A program made the position numbers and the translations under genes. DNA of 64,000 bases, taken from positions 928,001-992,000 of the forward strand of contig JAPEIS010000005.1 of NCBI GenBank assembly GCA_029531795.1, read 5' to 3'. Source of the DNA: Sclerotinia nivalis (lineage: Eukaryota > Ascomycota > Leotiomycetes > Helotiales > Sclerotiniaceae). This document shows, piece by piece, positions 12,110-22,640 of the stretch; the first letter of the stretch is position 1; every line of letters begins with the position of its first letter. The notes under the pieces are model-generated. The model was not told the DNA's origin, did not search any database, and saw only the letters and a list, made by a program, of their open reading frames with translations.

Positions 12110-12985
12110 CCTGATCATCTTATAAGTTAATATAGTTAAAGATATTAATTTTCACGAATTAATACTTTTTTTAACTAACGATTTTTGTATTGATATAGTT
12201 TTGATTCAAGAATTTTATATATTCTCAAATATCTCACATCGAATTACTAAATCCTATTTGGCCTACGAAACTTTTATATTATTCGATAGCTGAGAAATTC
12301 ATCCTCGAGTAATATCTTATACTTGTAAAGGAATAGATATTCGAGCTAATCAATTTCGGTTTATTTTCTTCTTTCGAGATTTATTATTTCTATATCTTCA
12401 ATCTATTATTGATTTTACTTTTACAATTATCAATATTTATAATGCTTTTAAAAACAATTAAAATGAAAACCAAACGATAAAAGATTTATTCAGTTTACCT
12501 TTTTCCTTTTTTAGTTCTATACTTTTTGTAAAGGATTTGAATCTTCATTATACAAGATGGGATCCTTTTTGTTCTATATATTCTAATCTTACAAAGCTTT
12601 TTATAAATTGATTAGATAATCATTCTTTCAATTTTCTTTTTACAATTAGCAAAACTATCTACAATTTGAGTAGTATTCTTAATTTTGCATTTCTTTCAAA
12701 ATCATATATAACTAATACAATATTCGCTTTTTATTTTGATACAATTTCTGATCACAAATCCTTATTAACAATTTTGAATTGGAATATAAGATTCTAAGAT
12801 CCAATCCGAAGATTACGAATTGATATATTTGATAAAAAACTCTTTTCAATTCTATTAATAGAAAATCTAATGAATCTAAATCTTTAATCTTTATTTATAA
12901 CTTTTGATCTTGATAATCTAGCTTTGAATATTATTCAATCGATACAATTAATATATATAGAATCAATTCAAAGATTACTCAGCCG
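12110..12985 (+). pseudogene. LINE copy 2: AP endonuclease domain
   Basis: Same domain as in copy 1, offset by about 6.85 kb. The ILIQE-type block is VLIQEF near 12,197 (Pro-Tyr of the EPY motif lost through CC-to-TT change). Compare plus-strand TCCAATCTACAAAAC (copy 1, near 5405) with TTTGGCCTACGAAAC (copy 2, near 12,256): Cs are lost here and Gs lost there. Stops are frequent. Confidence 0.7.
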
Positions 12986-13129
12986 AAATACAGATTAATT
13001 ATAGTAGAACAAAGCTTGCCGAACAATTGTTCAGAAAAACCGAACGAATAGTTCTACAGAATCAAAATAGAATCTTCGAAAGATTATCAAGAAAACGAAA
13101 AAGGAATTTTGGTTGTTTAAATTTGATTT

Positions 13130-14490
13130 AGTTAAGGAAATAAAGGATGTTTTTAAAATGATAAAATAATATCAATCAATTGGAATATATCGAATTTCTT
13201 CTTTAGTAAATCCTTTAGATTACTTTTTTGCTATAATTATTCAAGCCAAAAGAGATCTACTTATCAATAATCTGCTGACAAATATAATTGAGATTGATAA
13301 TATCCCTTTCGATTCCTCTATAGTCTTTATTCGCTCTATTCTATTCTTTGAAATTATAATTCAAGATATTCAAACTGCTATCCTTTGTATAGGTAATACA
13401 GCTTCTAATATAAACGAAATCCCAATCAAGATATTGCAATTAATATAGCTACAGATTGAATCTAGCATTCTACAACTTTTTCAAAAATGCCTTGAAATAG
13501 ATTATTATTTTGAATGTTTTCGATCAATGATTATAGTTATCATTCCAAAACCAAACAAATCAGATTATATAAATCTTAGATCCTATAGATCAATAGTTTT
13601 ATTCTCGGTATTAGGAAAAGACTTCGAATATTTGATCATTAAAAAGATATCTTGAATTGTTATAACTTTTAAAGTATTAACCAAATAACAATTCAAAGTG
13701 TTTCTTTTATGTTTATCAATAGATCTTACAATTTGTTTTATATATGATATAGAAATGATTTTGAATTCAGATTCTAAAGTTATTTTATTAATTATAGATA
13801 TCAAAGATACTTTTGATATTATTCTTTTAGAATATTTAATTTATCGATTTAGAGAACAAGAATAATTTGATAATTTAATTCAATAAATATAATCGTTTTC
13901 GATAAATCAATCAGTTCGTATTCAGTTTGATAGCGAAATAGAATTTAGTACTAGTATTGGATATGGTTTGCTACAAGACTTTTCAATTTCGTTTATTCTT
14001 TTTATATTTTATATAGCCTTTTTGTTTTGATTGAATAATCCTATTCGAAGATTTGAATATACAAATGATATTGTATTAATAATCTTTTCTTCAAATTTAC
14101 AATCTAATTATAATTAATTACGATCTGAAATGCTGAAGGCTTTGGATTGGAGCAAATCTGAAGGGATTACTTTCGATTCTAAGAAGTCTGAATTGATATA
14201 TTTTTTTTAAAGATTTTAGGAAAGATATCGAAAGCTTTATTATTTATATAGAAAATCTTTCAATAACAAAGAAACCAGATTCGTTGAGATAGTTAGGAGT
14301 TTACTTCGATAGGGAATTGAGTTTCAAATTTTATATCCAAATCCTTATAGTTAAGGCCTTTACAATTGCGAATGCTTTGTATTCGCTTGAAAGGACAATT
14401 CGAAGTATCCCATCAATTTTGCTTTAAAGAGCGATTATCGCTTGTATTTTGAAGAAATGCTATTTTGTAATCGAAACCTAATGGTTTAAT
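13130..14490 (+). pseudogene. LINE copy 2: reverse transcriptase domain
   Basis: Collinear with copy 1 RT. The active-site block again reads IYTNDIVLI (about 14,058), so the Asn was present before these copies separated or arose twice. The post-palm block GVYFDRELSFKFYIQIL near 14,300 keeps more of the consensus than copy 1 does. A minus-strand open frame at 13,583-13,804 is antisense shadow. Confidence 0.75.
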
Positions 14491-15835
14491 CGAATTAGAA
14501 AACGAAATCGAAACTTTACAATTTCGAATTAAATGAACGGACATTTGAAACTTTTGAATAAGATTATATTAATTAATATTCAAACAATCTTTTTTATATT
14601 CTATATAATTAATATTGTTGTTTTATATAAGGAATCAAATCTGATACCCTCTGAGATTGAATTCAATCTGATATCCTAAAGCTTTACGGCTCGAACAGTT
14701 CGGCTCGATTCTAAACATCCCCTTCAAATCCGAACTAAAAATATTCTAATTAAAGCTGGTATCAAAACCGCCGAATCAAGGTTTTCAAGAATTATCCTAG
14801 TTTTTCCAAAAGTCGAATATATTAATCCAATTGTATTTTTCTTTTGAAAAAACAAAGAATTATATATTACTATAGAAACCAAAATCAATAATCCTTTCGA
14901 TTGTTCGAAAGAACAAATAACTAAGGATTTCGAAAAGTTTATATTTACGATTCCAAAAAATGATCTACAAGTTTTTTTTGATGATTCGAAAAACGAAGTT
15001 CTAAATAGTATTATAGAAGATAGATCAATAACTTATCAATACAATCTACAAATAAATCGATAGGTTTTTTCATTAAATTATAATACTGAAATCTTCGATA
15101 TTGAAGCAATTGTAGTTCTAAAAGGTACTTAGATAACGATTTAACTATTCTCAATTAGATTTGTTATAGATCTTTGAGTTTTCTTAAATAATTTGAAGGT
15201 TGTTATATATTTAAATTCTTATTCGATTGAATCTTTTCAATCTATATTCGAAGAATTCTGCAAATTAGCTATAGTTTGACTCTTTAAATTTTGTTTGCTA
15301 TATACCCGCCTTGGTTCAATTCGAATTCGATAGATTTCTGGACATCTAAATATCCCCGAAAACAAAACAATAGATAAAACAGCTAAAAAGGGAATAGTAT
15401 TTTTATCTTTATTTGATTCTATTTGTATTCTCGTTTTCTTGAAAAGGATTACTAAATCGAATACTAAATTAATAAAATCAAAATTATAAACAATTATAGT
15501 ATTATTAAGCTACAATAATCTTTTTATAATTTATAATAATCAATCGATTATATTTTCTTTTAAACAAACAATATTAGGATATATTCTAACAGTTAGATTT
15601 CAATATAGCGATTTTGTAATATATTATAATCGATTCAATTACAAAGATCTTTATATTTTATATTTATATAAAAAAAGAAAATCCCTTCTTCATTTTTATT
15701 TTTGTAAAATTGGAAATACTTAAAAGATTCTTTCAAAGTTGTTATTATCTGAAACTATCCTTTATCTTTTGAGAAATATAAAAGAAGCAGCGAAACTAAT
15801 AGCTTGATTCAAATCTACAAGGTTTTATTAGAATA
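14491..15835 (+). pseudogene. LINE copy 2: RNase H and C-terminal domain
   Basis: Collinear with copy 1: the RNase H block near 14,960 (VFFDDSKNE in place of copy 1's IFFDNSKSK), the EIFDIEAIVVLKGT block near 15,090, and the FYFCKIGNT-type tail near 15,700. The second Asp/Glu-bearing RNase H positions are better kept here than in copy 1 because G is preserved. No intact ORF. Confidence 0.7.
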
Positions 15836-16233
15836 TATATCCTCGATTCTTTGTACAATTTATAGATTGAAGAATTACTTTGATTTTTATTTTTATTTTA
15901 TTTTATTTTTGGGTTTTCTTTATATAAGACATTGAATTTTGATTCGGAAAGATTGAACTTATATAAACTTCAAAAAAAAAAAAAAAAAAACTTTAAAATA
16001 TATTAAAAAGCTCGATTACGATAACAAAAAAGAAAAGATCAAAAATCGAAGGATCTAATTATATAGTAAAGGACAATTGAAATATCTACTCAAGGGATTA
16101 ATTCAATATACAACAACAATTATATAAACCCTACTAAAGCATTTAGTATATATAATACTAATAAACTTAGATTAACTAATTAGAAACCCAAGAGTCTTTC
16201 TTCTCTAGCGTCCTTTATCCCAATTGGGAATTT

Positions 16234-16259
16234 GAGGCCTGTGCTTCGCACAGAGCCTC
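16234..16259 (+). other. LINE 3' UTR hairpin
   Basis: GAGGCCTGTGC pairs with GCACAGAGCCTC around a TTC loop: an 11-bp stem with one bulged A. It sits about 50 bases before the 3' end, followed by a CA-rich tail (16,272-16,300) and then GCAAGCAAGGACCG, the last sequence shared with copy 1. Position and conservation suggest the stem recognised by the LINE RT; this is inference. Confidence 0.6.
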
Positions 16260-16312
16260 GGACGAAAAATATTACACACATATACACATACACACGCAAG
16301 CAAGGACCGAAA

Positions 16313-16464
16313 CAACACAACATTATCGAAGAATTGAATTTTTCGAAAAACGCGTTTATTATCGTGTTTCATTGATCAATCGATCGTTCTTATTATCTAT
16401 AGGATTTAAAAACGAAACTTTTCAGTTCCAATAAACATTATACAGATGCATTTCCGCTATTATA
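16313..16464 (+). other. Short spacer between LINE copies 2 and 3
   Basis: Unique-looking sequence with a few CpG-containing words (AAAAACGCGTTT). No gene seen. Confidence 0.4.
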
Positions 16465-17712
16465 CCTTCTGCTCTTCTAATTTCTTCTCTTTCCTAATCT
16501 CTAATCAATATAATCAATACTATTACTAATAAAGCAAACAAAGATCAATAGATCTTTAATTCTATTACTTTATTATAGAATGAATACTTTAATATCGAAA
16601 TAATTCGAACTTTCCCTACTCGATTTCGTAAATCCCTAATTACATTTTGCATCGATATCTTTTCTATTATAAACAAACATTTCGATTTATATATCAATGG
16701 ATTATATTCTCCTCGAATTATCAAATCCCTTGTTGTTTTTTCTATTCAATCAAATCCCAATCCTATATAACAAAAAACTACAATTTAATATTTTAAAGAT
16801 TTTATCTATACTCAGAAAACTACAATTCCAATTATATAATTTATAATTTCAAAAACTGAAAATCAATTTAAAATCCAATCTAAAACTTTGAACAAAACCA
16901 ATACTCGTCTTTTTATTTATATCGGATTCGATCATTTAATTCGAAAAGCTGATTCTTTTATTGTATTAAATATATTAAAAAAATAATTAGAAATTAATAC
17001 GAAACTTTTTAAAGAAATTTAAATAATAAATTCTGGATTTGTATTATATACAAATTCTTTAACAGATTTAACAATTTTGGAAAACCTTTCAAATATAATT
17101 GAAAAAGTATTCGAAATTTATAAAATCGAACAACAATAATTATAGATTACCTATTAATTGAATTATATTCTACGAATTATTACAATTCTAGAAGATTTAC
17201 AATAATTGATTATTATTCCAATCGAATCGGAAATTATACTCGAAATTATCAACGATAATATTAAACAACGAATGATTTAAACAATTGAATCTATATAAAG
17301 CAAAAAATCCAATTTATATAATTCTATTTAGTTTTTGAGCTTTCTAATCTTACAATATACAATTCTTCCCAAAAACCTTCGGATTCTAGAAATTACAATT
17401 AACACTTCTCGAATCGTTTTCAAATTCAAGATAATCCAATGCACTTGATACTTTCAATAGTATAATACTCGAATTTGCTTTTGTTTTGAAAAGTGTCGAA
17501 TCTATAATACAATTAAATATACAGAAAAAAATCATTCTATTAAATATAATACAATTTATAATTGCCCAACAAGATATCTATACTATAATAAATCTCATTC
17601 AACAAATGATCCTGGATATCCTTTTTGTTTTATCATCAAAGGCCCTAAATCTAAAACAGAAAAGTAAATTATTCAGAAAATATTAAAAGCAACTAAAATC
17701 AGAACTTATATA
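16465..17712 (+). mobile_element. Tad1-like LINE, copy 3 (5' part only)
   Basis: Aligns with copy 2 from its 5' boundary through ORF1 and into the ORF1-ORF2 interval, then stops abruptly at CAGAACTTATAT (about 17,712). Losing the 3' part is unlike normal LINE truncation and implies a later deletion or a break. The missing ORF2 is not found on the far side of the adjacent transposon. ORF1 (16,490-17,138) is interrupted by stops. The open frame at 17,486-17,686 is non-coding. Confidence 0.75.
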
Positions 17713-17776
17713 TTGACGAAAAAGAAGCTTATAGATTCTTTTCTAATAGAAAAGATTATATTCATAAATCTTGATA
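17713..17776. other. Short unassigned fragment left of TIR transposon
   Basis: About 60 bp between the LINE break and the TIR transposon, ending in the TA target dinucleotide (17,775-17,776). It should be contiguous with sequence from 21,036 onward if the transposon is removed. Identity unknown. Confidence 0.4.
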
Positions 17777-20700
17777 CAGTTCTCATCACTCAACCACATA
17801 CAAAAAAAAATTTTTTTTTCAGAATTGAATAATTTTTATATCAAAATGTAACCCTGTATCGGGGGAGTATAGTGAACTAATTTTTTTTCGAAAATATTTA
17901 TTCAATCTTTTTTAAATTTAAGAAATAAATTTTTCTTCAAAAATATTTTAAAATATAGATGGTCAAAAATCAAAAAATGATATTTTATATAATATACCCC
18001 CTTTTCGTATTATCATTATTACCTTCTTTTTTGTTGTTGTTTGTATATCTATGATTACAAATTTTCGTTATTGTTATTTTAAGATTATTCAGAAGATATA
18101 AATCATATTTTTAAAAAATATAATTTATAGATTAATCTATAATATATAAATAAAATTATAGGAAATAATTTCAAGATTTTATTCAAACTTTATTTCTATA
18201 TTATATAAATATGAATTATATTTAAATTAAATTACTTTAATATTATAAATAATTCAAAATAAAAGATTCAAATAATCTCAAAAGATTGTATACAAGTATT
18301 CAATCAGAATCTTTAGCTTCTAATAAATTCAAAGATCTTAGTAAAAAGAGCAAAAGGTTTTTGATCTTGATATTCGGTATAGCTTTCTTATACAGGAAAA
18401 GAAGATTCCGATGATTCAGATATTGATCTTGATCCTATTCAGCCAATCTTTAAATCTTTATCCTTTTGGGAATATCAGGGTATTCTTTCCTTCGATAAGA
18501 ATGCTTTTATGAAATTCGAAAAGTCTAATTCGAGTTTTACTAATATTCATAAAAAGATTGTTTCTTTAATCTTCTATGCTTCGAAATCTATACTATTATT
18601 ATAAAAATCCCGAACTATATAATAAAAAGAAGAGATTGCAATCGAAAAGCAAAAAAAAGTTGATTTTAAATCAGATAAAAAGCAATCTAAGCTTTCTTTT
18701 AGCCCTTCTAAACTATTACAATATACATCTCAAAGACCTTAAACATTATTATTTTCTTTTCGATAACAATCTTAGTATCTATCTCCATTGTCTATTTATT
18801 CATTTTCATTCTTGTTTCTATTATTATTTGATAAACGAAAATAGAAAGAGTTTAATAAAAAGTATCAGAATGATTTAAAAGAAATATTTAGAAAAAAGGA
18901 TAACTTTGTTGATATACAAATATATAAAGTAACTATTATAGATCTTTTAGATGAACATTTGGAATTCTTATATAATGTATTAATAACTCTTTTCAATGGA
19001 ATCGATGATATCGAAGATAATCAAAGATTCCGGATTCGTTTAATATATCGAGAAATGCTTGATAATATTACTGTATAGCTTAAAAGAATCATTCAAGAAG
19101 AATTTGTAATGGTATATACTTATTTCGATCTTTAATATCTTCAATTCTATCTTCAAAATATATTTAAACAAAGAGAATATCGAGTTAATCGAATGGAAGT
19201 ATTATAAAGAGTTGCTTTGATCATATATAAAGCTATTAATAGCTATACTCTTATTTATCGAATTAGAAATATGTTTTTCTATAATCAGGTATATCGATCT
19301 CTATTAGTGTAAACGAAAAATAAAAAAATAAAAGGTGTATCTTTTTTAAACGATGAAAGAGTATTGGAGGTTTGCAAAATATAATTGAATCAACAAGAAA
19401 TAGATATAATAATATTGTTCTTGTTTATCAATACTATCAATAAAGAAATTCTTCTGTATCTTATAGTTATTCTAATTAAACTTTTGGTTGTAATAATTGG
19501 TTATAGATAGTTATTAAAATATAGCTTTAATTTATCAGAGTTCAAAAAAAATGTTTATATTGATGGTTATGAATATTTAGATATTATTGAATATCAATAA
19601 AAGAAATTTCTCTTAGTAATAGAAAAGTATAATAAACTAATCATTTATTTCGACAAAATTAATAAAGAATAAATTGAAATACTATCTATTCTTGTATTTA
19701 ATAAGAAAAAGTATATTATCTATTTTTATAATGAATCTTATATATATACTTTCGATTTTCGAAAGTATATTTGACTAAAAAAAGATCAGTAAAAGATGTT
19801 TAAAAAAAGGAAAGGAAAATTTATTTATATTTTAGATTTCATTAGTATATATAGAAGACTTGTAATGAAGAATAAAAATAGAGATATTGTGAAAAATATA
19901 TAGAAAATCATCTATTTTAATATTTAAGGGCATTTATAATAGAATAACGATTAATTGTGTATATAATTCAAAAAGATTATAATTATATTTAATAAAGTAT
20001 ATTTAAATAAGGTTGGAATATTTGTATTTGATTAATCCTTTATTTATGCTTTTATTAGTGATGGAGTATTAAATACTTTTAATATGAATATTAATAATGA
20101 AGGTGTTCCAAGTATTCCAAAAGATATATTTTACCTTTCAGAGATAACAAAAACAAGATTTATAAACAAGAAATAGAAGATATGGATTACTAATCTTACA
20201 AATAAATCTAAAATGTTTAAAGATATAATAAAGACCTTTATCAAACGAAATTGTCTTTTTTGTATTAATAAAAAAATCAAACTCAAAAACAAATGCTTTT
20301 TTCGATACCCTGATCTATTAGAATACTCTTCTCCGGATCAATTCCCTCTTCAACCTTTATATTACCTAGTTCGAGTTTTGCAAAATCATTAGGATTTCCG
20401 GGAGTAGAAATCGATTATAGTTCAAATCATCAAAGATATAAATCATATTTGTCTTTTTCTATTCAAATTCTATTGCGAATTGAATTCTATTGAGATATAT
20501 TAAAGGTATTCGAAAATTAGATTTAAATAGATCAAAAAGAAAAGCTTTGAAACTACTAAAAAAAAAAAATTGAAGTTTTGGATATATATACTATAGAGAT
20601 TATAAGACGCTTTTGTAATCGAGCTTCTAGATTTATAAATAGATATAGAAAGGAATTAAATACAAAAACAATAGTATAATATATACAAAAGCAGAAAAAG

Positions 20701-21033
20701 TATAGGAAAATCTCAAAGAAGATAATGAAAGAATTTGATAATTAAAAGTTAATTAGTTTATATAAAATAATATGAGATACAAGATTTTACCCCTTTACGA
20801 TAAATTCAATAAGGACCAGATAAACCTGATAAGAGCTTAAACACACAGACTTTTTTCTCAAAATATTTTGAAATATATATATTTCTGATAAATTGTATTA
20901 AAAATAAACTATATACAGATTCAAATTTATTTTTGCTTTAATGAACTCCTTTAGGTCAGATCTATATTTCGGTATAAAGTTTATAAAATTCTGAAAAAAA
21001 AAAAATTTGTATATGGTTGGGTGATGAGAACTG
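17777..21033 (+). mobile_element. 3.26-kb TIR DNA transposon, copy 1
   Basis: Inverted ends: CAGTTCTCATCACTCAACCA at the left and, on the complementary strand at the right, CAGTTCTCATCACCCAACCA. Both are followed by ATACAAA and an A/T run. The element is flanked by TA on each side (17,775-17,776 and 21,034-21,035). Size (3,257 bp) matches copy 2 at 58,624-61,884 (3,261 bp), which lies in the opposite orientation. A single degraded transposase gene fills the interior on the plus strand. The TA target site and DDE-type motifs suggest the IS630-Tc1-mariner group in a broad sense; the family name is uncertain. Confidence 0.9.
18395..20720 (+). pseudogene. DDE transposase of TIR transposon, copy 1
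   Basis: A transposase of a large fungal DDE family. Motifs in order: VYIDGYEYLDIIEYQ near 19,556 (family pattern DGHEReDVVeYRq); a YNES block near 19,726 where the family has HDES, so the first catalytic Asp is Asn; KKRKGKFIYILDFIS near 19,805; GIFVFD near 20,014 (second Asp kept); and LFKFYCELNSIEIY near 20,455 (third acidic residue kept, family pattern LPKFHCELNPIE). The N-terminal third (open 18,576-18,878) is Lys/Leu/Tyr-rich and aligns with copy 2. Many RIP-type stops; no activity expected. Confidence 0.75.
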
Positions 21034-21035
21034 TA

Positions 21036-21785
21036 TAAATCGAAATCAATTGTATTTATATCGAATGTTTGTATGATTCGTCTTTATATTATAAATATAA
21101 ATTCTTCGATATAATTTAATATACAAAAGGATATTAATCCTTAAGTATTATTATTATCTAATTGAATATCGTCATCTAGGTTTTCATTATCAATTGTTAT
21201 ATATTGTTGACCTCGAAGTAATTCGACAAATTCAGAAAGAATTGATAATTGAGATATAGATTCAAATTCTGTATCATTTATTTCTTTTGAGTTGATTTTA
21301 TTAATATTTATTAGAATCGAAGATTCTATTGATAGCTTTATTAATCAATATTTCCTTAAGATATAAAGAAATCTAATATCATATTTATATTCGATATATC
21401 CTCAAAATTCTCATTAAACCAATCAAAAATATTATCTTATATATCTTTTGTATATAAAACCTCGTTTTCGATATCTTTTTTATCTAGAATAAATAGCAAT
21501 TTGTCTTCAATTTCGATTATTGATAATAGATCTAATATAGATTCTTTAGAAACTTCTAAAAGAACAATAGTTTGATTAAATATTATTGATATATATCTCT
21601 TTGTATTTCGTAAATCAGATTCGAAGAGATTTATTATATTAATTGATTTTTAAATAATGTATTGTTTAGTAGTATATTTGTTTTGATGAATAATAAGGCT
21701 ATAAGTATTTTGAATACAAATTGAACAATAAAAGCAATATAAATCATAAAGTATAATATTGTTTATCAATTATAAATAAACTTCA
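21036..21785 (-). pseudogene. Unrecognised minus-strand ORF remnant
   Basis: Read on the minus strand this region gives long near-open stretches: a possible C2H2-like start (CFYCSIC..LIIHQNKY), then LFESDLRNTKRYISI, then NIFDWFNENFEDISNI, and an acidic tail (NENLDDDIQLDNNNT) ending in a TAA near 21,150. Frame changes occur near 21,340. I do not recognise the family. It may be the zinc-finger and acidic ends of a gene broken by the adjacent transposon. Confidence 0.35.
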
Positions 21786-21849
21786 AGTTAGAATTGTATT
21801 CGGGGTATAAAGGGGTGAGAGATATTGAAAGTAAACTTTAAGATCGAAA

Positions 21850-22260
21850 TTATTATTCTTACTATTATCCTTATACTATCTTTATTATTCTTATTGTTCT
21901 TATCATTCTTATTATCTTTATTATCCTTATTATCCTTATCAACCATCTTTACCATTCTTATTAATTTTATTAATCTTATTAATCAGATTTATTCAATTTC
22001 CATCTAATCATTCTAACTATCCTTATTATCCTGATCATCCTGATCAACTTGACCAATCTGACCAATCAGTTTTACTCAATTTCCATCTGACCATTCTAAT
22101 CATCCTTACCATCCTTATCAATCATCTTTACTATCCTTATCATCTTTACTATCCTTACTAATTACTTTTATTATTCTTATTAATCTTATCAATTATCTTT
22201 ATTATCTTTATTATTCTTACTATCTTTATTATTATTATTTATTGTTGTTTATTTATTAAT
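21850..22260 (+). repeat. 9-bp minisatellite array, left (CTTATTATC type)
   Basis: About 40 degenerate copies of a nine-base unit (variants CTTATTATC, CTTACTATC, CTGATCATC, CTGACCATT). It includes two copies of the box TCAATTTCCATCT (near 21,993 and 22,078). The reverse complement of both unit and box occurs in the array at 27,170-27,745, so the two arrays are inverted relative to each other. The open frame at 21,825-22,007 is repeat translation, not a gene. Confidence 0.85.
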
Positions 22261-22640
22261 AATAATCATTTGCTATCCTTGTTATCACTATCCTTATTGT
22301 ATAACCTTTGTTTATATAAACAAATAAATAATCTTTTCAATTTTATTATTCAAATTTATAATATTTTTTTCCTTTTCTACTTTATTTTTTCCTATTATTA
22401 TATTATTTTATCTTTTAAAACAATATTTAAACTATTGTATATTCTCAAAAGACTTTATTCTTCATTCTTTTTAAATTAGGAATCTCAAAATTATTTCAAA
22501 TTCAATCTTCAAATTTATAAAATCTACAAACAGAATTATTATATCTTAATCAAGAAGCTTTTATAAAAAATATCCAATAGATCTATATACAAAGAATAAT
22601 CTCAGTATTTCGATTATTCTTACAAACTTAAAAATCAATT
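22261..22640. other. Spacer, nothing assigned
   Basis: AT-rich, with a small open frame at 22,270-22,479 rich in Phe, Tyr and Leu, which is what poly-pyrimidine sequence gives by chance. No feature supported. Confidence 0.4.

Larger units (their letters stand above)
10672..16312 (+). mobile_element. Tad1-like LINE, copy 2 (full length)
   Basis: The most complete LINE: ORF1, ORF2 (APE, RT, RNase H, C-terminal domain) and 3' UTR. The 5' boundary near 10,672 is where copies 2 and 3 start to align (CTGCCCGCTCTC.. against CTGCTCTTCTAA..). Compared with copy 1, the plus strand has lost Cs but kept Gs, the reverse of copy 1, so the two copies were mutated chiefly on opposite strands. About 5.6 kb, as expected for Tad1-type LINEs. 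Confidence 0.85.
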
